NCBI GenBank assembly: GCA_018296165.2
Contig: JACKQL020000015.1
Coordinates: 124,001-188,000 of the forward strand
Direction of reading: 5' to 3'
Length of the DNA stretch: 64,000 nucleotides
From: Termitomyces sp. T153
Lineage: Eukaryota; Basidiomycota; Agaricomycetes; Agaricales; Lyophyllaceae
Of this stretch, positions 44,946 to 56,935 are shown piece after piece; positions within the stretch are counted from its first letter, which is position 1; each line of letters starts with the position of its first letter. The translations under genes were made by a program, and so were the position numbers. Under the pieces are notes generated by a model. That model worked only from the letters and a program-made list of their open reading frames with translations, did no database searches and had not been told where the DNA came from.

Positions 44946-46205
44946 ATGTCCGCTGCACCATCTGATAGAGATATCGATATCTTTTATGATATACGGAGAG
45001 GAAAGCACTTGGTCAGTGAACATGTATGGTTACTCTATTACCCGCTTCTCCTTTCTCGAGGTTATAAATTGCGTTCTCGATACGCTCCAGATTGGCAACC
45101 CTCTTGGAGAGATCCGAATGTCTCGACGGCAGAACTGTTGAAACATGAGGATGCACTCACGCCCGCGGTAAGCCTTCTCCTGGAGGTTTCGAACTGTACT
45201 CATTTCAATCATCAGAAAAGAGCAGACATAATGGACGCAGTACATCTGCTTGACAACCGTCACGTCGTGCTGAAGAAAATTGGAGCTTCGTCGGAGGAAC
45301 TCCAAATTGCACAATTCCTTTCTTCTAAAAACCTTTCTTCTGACCCGAGGAACCATGCGGTGCCCATCTTGGACACTATATATGATCCCAATGATAAGGA
45401 CGTGGCATTTATTGTCATGCCTATCCTGCTTCAGATGAACTATCTGCCATTTCGATGCGTTGGAGAATTTGCAGATGCAGTTCGTCAGTACCTCACAGTG
45501 CGTGTATTCCCTTTCTTGGCCCTTGACTGAGCTGAAATTCAACTCAGGGCCTTCAATTCATGCACGAGAATAACATCGCTCACAGGTCAGGATCCTAAAC
45601 CTCATTTAGAAAGTTGTTTGATCCATGGTCCTGGTTAGAGACGCTTGCTATTTCAATTTAATGATGGACGCTACAGAACTAATACCTGGCGGCTTTCACT
45701 TTTTTCGGGATAATACCCAGGATGGCGTTAAACCATGGCGAGAATGACGAGAGCGCAGCTTTGTGAAGTCTTTGCGCTATTTCTTCATCGATTTCGGTAT
45801 CTCCCGCCATTATACAACGAATATTGGCGTTCGAGATGTCGGAATCTCCGCTCAGGACCAGTCTTTCCCGGAGCGCTCAGAAACAGTTCCCTACGATCCG
45901 TTCAAGACCGACATATATCACTTGGGCAATGTCATCTTGGACATCGTCAAAGTAAGGTGCAGCTCATAGTATAATTATCAGCGGTTTTCACGTGTGAGTA
46001 GGGGTATGACGGGCTTGACTATTTTGCTCAAATAGGCAATGCTATGACACGGAAAAACCCTGCAGACAGAGCTTCCCTATCAGATATGTTGGCTATGGTT
46101 GACCGACCCAAGCCAAAACAACTTGAACGCCGTGTTTGGTCGAAAGATAATCCATGGTTTTTGCGAATCCTGATTCGATTTTTCGGATATGATTTTCGTA
46201 TATGA
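44946..46205 (+). CDS. Mushroom-type protein-kinase-like gene, one in-frame TGA
   Basis: A member of a large agaricomycete protein-kinase-fold family of unknown substrate. Exons 44946-45497, 45548-45585, 45639-45951 and 46002-46205 give 368 codons with consistent phase. The N-terminal RSRYAPDWQPSW segment is a family hallmark. HVVLKKI carries a likely ATP-site Lys. After splicing, FMHENNIAHRDACYFNLMMD contains the catalytic HRD loop and YFFIDFGIS the DFG metal site; YDPFKTDIYHLGNVI and the C-lobe GLDYFAQIGNAMTRKNPADR follow. A TGA at 45745-45747 lies between HRD and DFG. It is either a nonsense mutation (making this a pseudogene) or an error; a 32-nt intron that could remove it would be too short. 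Three relics of the family lie elsewhere in the window. Confidence 0.75.
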
Positions 46206-48197
46206 CTATGAATTCATGGTGGCGTGATTCTTGGTCTGACTTAGCGTGTAATCCTATTCTTTGTTACACTGACATCGTGTGAGACGGTTATGTGTGATAT
46301 TTTATGGGAAAGTCGAGCCAGCCCGGTATCTCTAAATCAATAGTAGTTACCGCTATATTCTGACAATGTCTTCATTTGATAATGTTTCTACGTAGCAGTC
46401 GCCAGTAAGTTTCAGGGATACTACAGCTGGAACCACTCCAAGTCATATCGTTTTTCTAAGGTAAAAATGTACTTATAGATTGCGAAGGTGATCGTTGATC
46501 TGTCCTTGTCTGCTCACAGGAATCTTTCCTTGTCTGGAATGTGTCCTGAGTTCTTGACATTAACATGCGTCAATACGGACCTCATGATGGTCCTTAATCG
46601 AGAGATCCTGCCATGAGCCCAATGATGACGAGCTGATGCCTGGTCACGGGAAAGTATCTGATGAGATCTGGATATCTGGATACTCATGCCTAAGGGGCGA
46701 TTTGAATGATACGAGATAATCAACAAAGATCGAGCACACAGAAGCGGATGTGGTACACACGAGGATGTGGACACAACTGTCGGTCATTACCGCAGCAAAC
46801 ATGCATGCATACAGTGGAGGTTAACATCACACGTGTCCTTGTACATGGCATTCTGACATAAAACACTTGTGCTGTTTCATCCTCGACATTGAATTGTTGC
46901 ATATAACACCTCCTTGCTGTCAATTATTTGATGAAGATACCATGGCAGCATCTCTTAAGACATGACAACACACAAAATACAAGTATTATGATAAAACTTG
47001 GAAGGACAAGCCAGCCAATGAAAAGAATGATCAATGGCTATTGTGAATCAAAAATGTGGGAGACAAATTTGGCAAGAGAACCACTGTAAGTGGCAAGATG
47101 GAGTGTGATATCTCACTGCTGGTGCTGGAATCTCTTTCTGAAGGAAAAAGGGTCAAATAAATGTGTCATGCTATTCCTTTGGTCACTTTTCATTGTGGAA
47201 AAAGACATCTTCCATTAGCAATGAGTCAAACAGAATCGACACACCAGTGTGTGATCCTAAGAATTGCTTCCTCTTGAGCTGTTGCGGCGACATCATGGTT
47301 GTTCATGATCACTGGCTGGATTGTATGAAAAATCTTGAGTGTTATCGCTGGATTGTATCAAGAATCTTCAGTGCTTTATCATGCTGAAGCATGGTGTGTC
47401 AACTTGATGTTGGGGGAATTGTTGAAGAATGAACCACTGTGCACTGGCAGTAATAGCTTTTTACTGGTGTCAATGGATTCACAACAAAACTAGGCTTGAC
47501 TGTTTGCATGGAATCAAGAGAATTCCCCACAAGAGGGAAAACTCAAGTGTCAGATGTGCAACAAGGCTTGTACCATTTATATGGATCAAGGCCCTGCGTC
47601 AAGGAAACTAGGTTTGGTGCCTAATCAAAATGCGGGTGTAAGACAGATACCCAGTCTGCACACATTATGTAGCAGCTTCTTTGATCAGTAATTGCCAATG
47701 ATTATTTGGAACAAGTCTTCACAATCTTTTGGCTGTTTTCTGTGTCGACACACTTCAATGTACATTATTTCTAGGCCCAGCTTGCATAACAGTAAATTAA
47801 GACTGGATTGTGCACTATGAACCTTTGTTTCAATTTGTCCTGAGTTTGATCTGCTGACACGTGAGCATTTTTTATCAGCTTTTTTTGCAACAAAAAATTG
47901 CTAGTAAGTCTCATTGAGTGCTTACATACCATCTACAGAAAATAGTAGTTACAAAGTTTGTGATAATATATTATCCTGCATTTCCTTAGTAGCATTGTCA
48001 TGATGGCTCTTACCTCTTGTGAGGAAGGAGAGCCAAAAATACAGAGAAAAGTGCTACACATGCCCTAATATACCTGAACCATGCTGAAAAATGTAAGCAT
48101 GAAAGCCAAAAACTGTAGGCTAAGGGAAGCACTTACTGTAACCTGAGCACCAATGAACTCCCAACAACAAAAACCAGCAGCAAGAGCTGATAAGAAT
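46206..48197. other. Spacer with no supported gene
   Basis: Several short frames occur but none carries a domain. CpG is present up to about 46.9 kb and drops after that. A 35-38-nt direct duplication (GCTGGATTGTAT with AATCTT and GTG) lies at 47312-47372. The 47-48.2 kb part has the look of old transposon DNA. Confidence 0.35.
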
Positions 48198-48400
48198 CAC
48201 TGCAGGCACCAGAAGTTGTTTCCCTTGGAACAAGTGAAAAAGAAATATGTTATGCCATTCCTAATGCATGTTTTTCAAGGGGAAAAAGGCATTAGACAAT
48301 GGAAAATGACTTTTTCTGAAACTAAAAGCTGACAAAGAAATGGCATAACATGTTTCTTTATCCCTTTCTCCAAAGGAATCAACTTCCAGCACCTGCAGTG
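48198..48400. mobile_element. MITE copy 2, 203 bp
   Basis: Terminal repeats start CACTGCAGG and end CCTGCAGTG, and the element is flanked by AAT on both sides (48195-48197 and 48401-48403). It is homologous throughout to 42053-42249. CACTG ends with a 3-bp duplication resemble CACTA-type elements; that assignment is inference. Confidence 0.85.
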
Positions 48401-48533
48401 AATAAAGTCAATGAGACCTCAACATGTCAGTGATCAAAAAGCAATCAGTACTGACAGCTGAGGCTTGCCTAACAGGTGGCAGTGCTGGCTTGGATCAGTT
48501 ACTTCCTAACTAATGCCAAGACAGTGCTCCCCC

Positions 48534-48700
48534 TGTCAGGTTCCACTGACCACAGGGGCTCAGCTTAACTGGGTGAGTTCTTACTAGGCAGACACAATGT
48601 CCTGTGCTTATAACCTGGCATCCTAGAGAGGTCCGGACTTCTGATACTTGCAAGGATCAGCTAGAGGGGACTGTCTAAGCAAATTTGGGGTGGGATCTCT
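48534..48700 (+). repeat. LTR-A fragment, start portion
   Basis: It begins TGTCAGGTTCCACTGACC and follows the LTR-A start through ACTTGCAAGGAT, then fades near 48700 where the LINE 5' region starts. The remainder of an LTR-A in the same orientation is found at 54873-55709, on the other side of the LINE. Confidence 0.7.
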
Positions 48701-48835
48701 AACCCCCATCACTCCTTCTGGGGTCCTGGTGGTTTTAGTGAATAGTTAGCATTTCAAGCAACCTTGTGCTGTCACCTAGGTGCACTCAAGGGCTCACAAG
48801 CCTACTACATATCCTGACACTAAAACCTAATCCCA

Positions 48836-50570
48836 ATGGCACCAACCATGTCAACCAGACCCCCACCAAAACCACCCTCCAGCAATGCCAGCTGTGCAGG
48901 GACCCCAATCTACACCCAGCAACTCCTGACTCATTCTGAACTTGGTGCCTCACTCATCAGATTTGGCAGGCCAGTGAAATCAGCAGCTGAGGCATGCCAC
49001 TGGCTGGAGGCAAAAGGCTGGATCTTGGTGGGCAAACCATATGACTGCATGAAGCTCACATGCATGCTGATGACTGTGGCCATCACACTAAAGGGACCCA
49101 AGCTCAAAAGTGAGGCTAAGAATGCAATCCTTGTGGTTGCATTCCTGCTGGAGGACAACATAAATGACAAGGTCTCAGCAACTCTAGCTGATGCAATTGC
49201 ATCTAAGATCATCGAAAATGTTGAACCTGTCATTCACCACACAGCCAAATCAGTAGACTTCATCTCAGTGAATGGCACCTTCCAGGCCAAGACCACTCTT
49301 GCCCTGAAGAGTGTCTCAAGCCAGCTGGAATCAGTTTCCAACTCCCTAATGATGTTGTTTCAAAACTTGCAACCATATCCCCACCATCCCTGTCCACCCA
49401 TCAGCCACCACCACCATGCCCCACATGGGCCAGCATAGCCAGCTCTAAGCCCAACTGATCTCCCCTGATTTTAACCCCTCAGCTGCCCCCCAGCACACCC
49501 ACCTCCAGCAAAGATTTCTCCACACAAAGACTGTCCTAGTCACAGTTGACACCATGAGCACCAATGCCCCTGTCAAACATGGGCCAGCTGCAAATGCCAA
49601 CCTATGCACTTGCATAAACAAGCTCTTCTCAGAGATTGACAAAACTGGTGCTGACCTAGCTGCTACTGATGGTGTCCCCCCTACACCATCAAAAACTCAT
49701 GTCTGAGACATCACTTGGCTGAAGCATGGTGCATTCTTATTTGAATTTGACACACCAGACTCAGCAGGACAATTCTGGAGCTATGCACACAACCCTGTCT
49801 GGGATCCAGCCAAGACATGATTAGGTGACTTGGTGTGGGTTGTTGATAAGGCACACACCCTTATCCTCTGCTTCATTCCCTGTAGGGGGGTCTTTGACCC
49901 CTCCAATGCTGAGGACATCTCCACTCTCAAGATGGAAAATGGCCTTTCAAGAGGCTGCATCACCTTGGCTGCCTGGCTGAAAAAGGAGGACCACTGCCAT
50001 GCTAAGCAGATGGTTGCCTCCCTCAAGGTGCTCTGCAACTCCATGGAAGCTGCCAATCTCCTTCTCTGAGAGTGGGTCTTCATCACCAGTCACCTAGTGG
50101 TTGTTTGCAAGAACATTTGGGAGCTGCTCTGCTGCAACAATGCCAGGAGTACAGCTACATCAGAGTCAACTGCACAAAACTGGAGCAATGCTCCCACTGT
50201 GCAAGCCTCAAACACACTTTTGACACATGCCCCTCTGGGACACTGCCCTCATGCATCTTCTGCAGTTCTGATTCAATGCATGTGAGCTCAGCTTGATCAT
50301 GCCCAACCTTTAAAAGGTGCTGTGATGACCTTGAACTTGCTATCCTGAGAACAGTATGCCCTACTTCTCCACAGGGGACCCAAGCACCTGGGTTCTTAAC
50401 TCAAAGAAGCTCTCCAAGTTTAGCCCTACACTCACTCTGTGGGGAGACCACTCAGCAGTACCAGAGCCCTCAGGCCTTGGTCACTACCAAGTAGCCCTCA
50501 CTGATCTGTGGAAGCCCAGCCACAAGGCCCAAGCTTCCTCCCAAGTCAGACCCACCCCTACCTCCTCATA
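48836..50570 (+). pseudogene. LINE ORF1 (Gag-like)
   Basis: The first 200 codons are open (48836-49438): a Pro-rich start, then ELGASLIRFGRPVKSAAEA, and Ala/Leu-rich helices (LKSEAKNAILVVAFLLEDNI, VSATLADAIASKIIENV). Beyond a stop the frame moves, but typical ORF1 segments continue: ITWLKHGAFLFEFDTPDSAG, a tract near 49900 with LSRGCITLAAWLKKEDHC, and zinc knuckles near 50170-50280 (CSHCASLKHTFDTC, then CIFCSS). ORF1 binds element RNA. Stops and frameshifts show decay. Confidence 0.75.
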
Positions 50571-53500
50571 ATGAGTGACCAACTGAACACCCTACCATGC
50601 TTACACATCTGGCAACAGAATGTTTGTAAGTTGGGTATGGCCCAGGAGGCACTCCTTGGATCAGCTTGTCCAGAGGACTGAGATATCATTGCCCTACAAG
50701 AACCCTTTCTAGACAACCTTGGCAACACAAAAGCCACACCAAAATGGGTCACACACTACCCCTGTTTGCACCAATGTGATGGTGGCACCCATATGCACTC
50801 TATCATCCTTGTCAATGCTAACATTCCAACAGATTCCTACTTATTCCTTGATGTAACCACCCCTGACATAACAGCCATCCAATTTACCAACAATAGGGGT
50901 TCCCTGGCCCTCTTCAACATCTACAATGATTGCACCAACAATGACAGTCTCACTGCCTTCTTGACATACCTTGCCTCATCCCTCTGCACAGCCTGCCTTC
51001 ACCATTATGACCATATGCTGTGGATTGGTGATTTTGATTGCCACCACCCCATGTGGGAAACTGTGGACAACTGCCATCTCAACTCTTCAGAAGCCAACAT
51101 CCAGCCCCTCCTGAAACTGCTTGAGAAACATGACATGACCCTGGCCTTACTCCCAGGCCTCCTCACCCTGTGAACTTCCAACAACTGATGGACACAGCTC
51201 AACAACATCATGTCTGGAGAAGGCAGAATGGCTCCAACCTGATCATCACCTGTGAAGTCACCCCATCACTCTGCCCACTAAACATGGACCATATGCCCAT
51301 CACCACCATTGTCAAGATGCCCATCCCTCATGTTCCTCAGGCCCTGTCCAAGAGCTTCCAAGAGGTTGATTGGAAGGACTTTAATGCCTCTCTGAAGGAG
51401 AAGCTAGACTTGCACTCATTGGCACAATGCATCACATCTGCAGATGAATTTGACTTTAAGGTTACAATGCTTATGGTGCTGATCCAGGAAGTCATCATGA
51501 ATGATGAGATAGTGCTGGTCAGGAAGCCATGCCCATTCACCAAAAGAAGGTGGTCCAAAGAGCTGATGGCTCTGAAGAAGGAGAGATCCAGAGCAAACAA
51601 CTTAGCTTACAGATTCTGCAATGTTGCTAACCACCCAGCCAGAGCCAAAGCTGACCAACTCTCTTGTCTATTACTAGAGAAGACTCGCAAGGCCAAGGAA
51701 GAATACTGGGTTGATTGGCTTAAAAACATCAATGTGAGGCAAATCTACATGGCAAACAAGTACATCATGCACAAGCCAACTGACACTGCCTGCAACAGAG
51801 TCCTGGAGCTCAAAATAAGACACAATAACAAAGTCAGTTGGGCAACAACAAATGCACAAAAAGTGGAAATCCTAGCTAAGTCCCTTTTCCCCCCTCTCCT
51901 CTCCTCCCCCCTGTACCCCACTCTGTATACCCTGAACCCCTGCCTAGTATCTGACTCCTACAACAGAGCTGGATTTTGGATGCCATTGCACATCTGCAAT
52001 CACACAAAGCACCAGGTCCTGACAGGATTCCAAACATTGTGATTAAGAAATGCACAGACACTATCATTGATCACCTTTACTACATCTACTGAGCAGTTCT
52101 CAAGCTCAATGTATACTATGAAACATGGCTGGTCTCTACCACCCTCATCCTCCATAAACCTGGGAAACCCTGCTACTCTGAAGCCAAGGCTTACTACCCA
52201 ATTGGTCTTCTCAACACCATTGGGAAGTTCCTCTCAACTATTATTGTAGCTGACCTCTCTGGTCTAGCAGAAAAACATGGTATGCTCCCTGCCAGACAAT
52301 TTGGAGGTCACCCTGGATGCAACACCACCAATGCAATGCACACAGTGGTCTCCAGAATCAAGGATGCCTAGCGCTCAGGCCACATGGCTGTGGCTCTCTT
52401 CCTTGATGTGCAAGGCACCTTCCTAAACACAGTTTGAGACAGGCTCATCCACAACATGTGCAAATGTGGGGTTCCCAATTGCTATATCAGGCTCACTTGG
52501 CAAATGCTCACTGGCCACAAAACCAGACTCAAGTTTGACAATTTTATCTCTGAATCCTTTCGATGTCCTCAATGGCACCATGCAGGGGTGCCTGCTGGCT
52601 ATGCTATTCTATGCCTTTTACAATGCACCCCTCATCCAAGTCACCTCCAATACAGCCAAGAATGAACTCACATCAGGCTTTGTCAATGACACCATGTTCC
52701 TTGCCATCACAAAAACCCTAGCTGAATACCATGCCATCCTAAACAACATGATCCACCAACTGGGCAGAGGTTTTGACTGGTCCACCTCTCACCACTCACT
52801 ATTTGAACTCTTAAAACTGGTGCTCATAAACTGACAACCATCCAGTGGGTTGAGACAGTAATGTACAAATACCTGGGTGTGGTCTTTGACCAAAAACTGA
52901 GGTGGTCAGCTCACTACCAGAAGGTAGTAGCCCAGGCCACTTGGTGGTCACACCAGGTGATGAGGTTGTCAAGAATCTCCAGAAGCATGCCAGTGCATCA
53001 AGTCTGCCAACTCTACAACACCATTGCAATACCAGCAATCATCTATGCAGCTGACATATGGTACATAGGCATCCATGACTCCCCCTCAGGCAAGACCCAA
53101 CTTAGATTGGTCACCATCACCAAGAAACTCATCCTGGTACAATGCCAAGTAGCAAAAACAATCACAGGTGCACTCAGCACCACCACTGGAGACATGCTTG
53201 ATGCCCATGCCTACCTTCTCCTGATTGAATACCTTTTTAAGAAAAGCCTCCTTAAGGCTGTGGTGCATCTATCTTCTCTCCCCTCCCACCACCCCCTCTA
53301 CTCCACTATCTGCTGAGCTGCCAGGCACTTTGTGGCCTGGCACTGCTCTCCACTACACTACTTCTTTCATGTTATGGGGGTCAACCCCAAAACCATTGAA
53401 ACTGTGGAGCCAGTCAGGTGCTGCCCAAACTACTCACTCTCTTTCTCAACCCTCATAGCTCAGGACAAAGACTTGGCCTCAGAACTAGCTGCAGCCACCC

Positions 53501-54870
53501 TGGCCACAACTCCTATAGCAGTATATTGCAACAGGTCTGGCTTTGAGATGGAATCAGTGCATCAGCAGTCCTGTTTGTGAAAGGGGTCAAGAAGCAGCAC
53601 CTGTGCTACCATCTCAGAAGCAAGTCAGAGCACACTGTCTATGAAGCCAAGATAGTGGGTATTCTCCTTGCCCTTCACTTACTCATGCTTTTAGGCAACC
53701 AACTCCCTGCACTGGCCATAATTGGCAGTGACAGTCAAGTTACTATAAAGGCCCTAGTCAACCAATGCCCTCACCCCTCTCACTACCTCCTTGACCTAAC
53801 TCATACAGCAGCAGAGAACCTCTACAGGAAACAAGACCAACTCATGTGCACCTCTGACCACCACAAAGTGCTCTGCTCCAAAACCAGATGGATTGACTGC
53901 ACCCGCAACATCATCGACCTCCAGATCTACTGGACACCCAGTCATGTTGGATGTTGGGTTCAGCCCCAACAAACATGCCAATGAGCTTGCAAAACAGGTG
54001 TCCCAGGGACACTCCAGCATGTCCAAGTCCCTCCCACCATCTCTATGCTGACCCCCCCTCCCAGTCAGTATTAGCACCTCTTGCCAGGCCACCATTACCA
54101 CCATACACTCAGCCTGGAAGGCACAATGGAAAAGATCCCTGCAATATGCTGAGAGCCACATTATCAACCAATCACTCCCCTTGAATTACTACCTCTGCTT
54201 GATTAATCCCTTCAACAGACCTCAATTCACCCTCCTCACTCAACTCCACACCTGGCACATTGCACTGAACCACCACCTCTTCTGCATTCACCATTCAAAA
54301 ACCCTCATATGCCCCTACTGCAGCAACATCACAGTCAAAATGGTGAAACACCTCCTGGTAGAATGCAGGCATTACTAATTTGAATGACACCTACACCTGC
54401 ACCACAAACTATGGCAAAAAGCTGAGTCCTTATCCTACCTGCTCACAAAACCTGATGCCTTAGCACATCTTTTCAGATTTGTAAACACAACAAAACATCT
54501 ACAACCACATAACCAGGAAGCTTAAACCTACTGGCAACTCCAAAAGCAACCATGGGACCACATTCCACACTAGATCACTGACAACAGGACCTACCTACTT
54601 TAACACCTTAATACACTTTACCTAAACCTTTAATCTTGGCACCAGTGATTCTCCCCTCCCCACCTACCACTTTACCTTACTTCCCCAGGGTTGGGTGCAA
54701 CACTGTGTTGCTCAACCTTTCACTGACCACTCCATGTGGGACGCCCTTGTTGCAACCCAAACAGCTAACTTTCTCCTCTCTCTTGTGGATATACCAGGGG
54801 AGTACAACCAAAAATGGTATCAGAAATGCCAGCTGACTCATGTACAAATCTGTAGGCAAATATACAGACT
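50571..54870 (+). pseudogene. LINE ORF2: endonuclease, RT, RNase H
   Basis: ORF2 starts at ATG 50571 (MSDQLNTLPCLHIWQQNV). The endonuclease reads DIIALQEPFLDNLGN, FNIYNDCTNNDSLTAFL and MLWIGDFDCHHPMWE. RT segments are HKPGKPCYSEAKAYYPIGLL, ARQFGGHPGCNTTNAMH, VALFLDVQGTFLNTV, GTMQGCLLAMLFYAFYN and SGFVNDTMFLA, where the catalytic box is FVND instead of Y/FVDD. RNase H (about 53500-53960) reads VYCNRSGFE with Asn for the first catalytic Asp, VYEAKIVGILLALHL with Lys for Glu, and IGSDSQVTIKAL. A C-terminal CPYCSNITVKMVKHLLVEC motif lies near 54330. Frameshifts occur near 51170 and 52560, and several stops are present. Confidence 0.87.
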
Positions 54871-54872
54871 GT

Positions 54873-55709
54873 GGGGCAAGCAGAGGCTATGCAAGTGATG
54901 GGAGTGGGGCCAGAGGTTGATGGGGGATCAATTAATGATGATGGGTTCTGTGGCCAAGCTTAGAGCAAGGTCCAGAGTCAATTATGAATTATGAATGTTG
55001 GAGGTTTGTAGCTTATGTGCAGAGTTCATAATGGCATTAGAATTGAAAGGAACTTAGGCAACAATAAAGGAAACAGAGATAGATGAAGCAAGACAGAGTC
55101 AAGATGAGACAGAGACAAAAACAGGATAGATTGAGAGAGACACAAGACTAGAGATGGAAACAGAGACAAAACTTAACAAGAAACAGGTAACCACAGGTAA
55201 TATCAAGACTACTGTAATGGATGCTACTCTATGACTTATATACTAGCTACTGGAACCTCTCTGGAGTAGCAGGTCTGGCAGCAGGGCTTGTTGGGGCTGC
55301 ACAGAGTTGATAGGTGTCAGTTATGATCAGTTGGCCAGCTGTGGTGATACACTGATGAGATCTGATAGGAATGTGGGCTGCTCCAGGGTCATCATGATGT
55401 TCCAGACTTGGCCAGATAAGCTGTGGTGACAAGTCAGTGACATATGCCAGGATGAGGAGCAGTGTTGAATGGGGGGGGGGGTGGTTCCAGGAGTTCAGGA
55501 GGGGAAGGGGAAGTGTTGGGGCCTGCAGGGAATGCATCAGGGTTTGCCAGCAAGGCTGTTGGAGTTTGCTGGAGAAGCATTGGAGTTAACTAGGGCAGGT
55601 GCCATGGGTGAACAAAGGTCAGGTGAGTCAAGGAAGTAAAGGGGAGGAACTCCAGGGAAGCATAGTGGCTTGGGGGAGAGGTCCAGAGGTCTGGGAACAG
55701 GTCATGACA
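54873..55709 (+). repeat. LTR-A fragment, end portion
   Basis: Similarity to LTR-A starts at GCAGAGGCTATGCAAGTGATG and runs to the terminal GTCATGACA at 55701-55709. About 100 nt of the LTR, between this and the fragment at 48534, are missing. It includes the TATATACT region near 55237. Confidence 0.75.
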
Positions 55710-56599
55710 CCCCCCAACCTCCCAGCATGGCAGACACCTCCCTACCTTGAATTGCATATGGAAATTGACCACTGACTGGACCAGAAGGTTAGGAGAAGGG
55801 TTTGGGAGGGAAAGGACTGTGAATGGACAAGAGGGAATAAGGGCTGAGCCTATGCCAGCATGCAGATCCATGAAAATTGTTAGCATCAGGCAAGAAATGG
55901 TCAGAATGATGACAGGAACATACACAGGACATCATGGTCTGTGAATGGAGCCAGTGGTATAAAAAGAAGGGGGAATTTCAAAACTGACAAGCAATGTTTG
56001 GTGTGCAGCTTGGAATCTCCAGGGAGCAGATTACCTAGGCTTATAACATGAACAAGGCTTCAAATTTAGGTTTTATTTGATAAATTGGACCTGTTTTATC
56101 TGTTTGAACTACTGTTTGAACTTATATAAAAATCAATTTCAATCAATCTACTATTGCATTATAAAAATAGTGTAACTCTAAGTGTACTTCAAGCCCTCAT
56201 ACCTGTCAATTTGCTGTTGTTTGGTTAGGTCTCTAAGACAAACAAAACCAAATAGTAGCTTTTCACATCAGCATCAACAAAATTGCTCATATTTCTAAGG
56301 ACTTCAGGATTGAGTTGAATATAATAAATGAATGGTATTAGGAAAGGATAAATTTGAAACAACATTGGTAGATTGCAAGAGTAAATATATATGCTTGATA
56401 CAGTCAGAACTCTGTCTTTTTGCAGGGTTTTCACAACTTATTGAACTTGAAGATCTTAGTCTGACAAGCTGCCATTGATGTGTGAGCAAAAGAAGCTGCC
56501 TAATAAATGTGCTAGGTACCTGCTTTGACATGTTTTCCAACCCAACTAAATAAAACTGACCTTGTTTGACTTCCATTGGCTTGCTTGATGATCTACACA
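55710..56599. other. Spacer with no supported gene
   Basis: CpG-poor DNA. A single stretch near 56219-56232 (GTTTGGTTAGGTC) equals the core of the 59-bp minisatellite, otherwise nothing is recognised. Confidence 0.35.
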
Positions 56600-56935
56600 A
56601 AGGAAACACTCAGCTGAGTCTCTTCTCAACTATTCCTCCTCTCCCAAGGCTATAAACTGTGTTCTCCATATGCTCCTGATTATGCCTTCCTGCAAAGATC
56701 CAAATATATCCATGAGACAACTATCATGCTATGAAGACTCACTTATACCAAATGCAAGTTTCTTGTTACAATCACAGAATCATCAATGTGGGTCACAATT
56801 ACTCTTTGTTCATGGTTTTGAGTCAGAAAACAATCGCCTCAAGTATTTCTCCCAAATAGGCAATGCAATAACACAGAAGAATCCCAAGGATAGAGCTTTG
56901 TTACTGGAAGTGTTAGCCATGGTTGACTACCTTAC
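56600..56935 (+). pseudogene. Relic of the kinase-like family, N- and C-terminal parts joined
   Basis: The start corresponds at nucleotide level to the N-lobe of the gene at 44946 (GGCTATAAACTGTGTTCTCC against GGTTATAAATTGCGTTCTCG). It jumps directly to the C-lobe, reading FSQIGNAITQKNPKDRALL then LEVLAMVDYL (against FAQIGNAMTRKNPADRASL). The catalytic middle is deleted. The copy ends exactly where an LTR-A begins at 56936. Confidence 0.7.

Larger units (their letters stand above)
48700..54870 (+). mobile_element. Tad-like LINE (non-LTR retrotransposon)
   Basis: The plus strand carries the two-ORF layout of Tad-clade LINEs: a Gag-like ORF1 with zinc knuckles, then ORF2 with an AP-type endonuclease, reverse transcriptase, RNase H and a C-terminal Cys/His motif. 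It lies between two parts of an LTR-A, suggesting it inserted into that LTR. CpG is depleted and stops are scattered, so it is inactive. Confidence 0.85.

Noticed and set aside
45745..45747. TGA in the kinase-like gene as a selenocysteine codon
   Set aside because: Fungi of this group lack selenocysteine decoding and the position is not near a catalytic Cys; a nonsense change is simpler.
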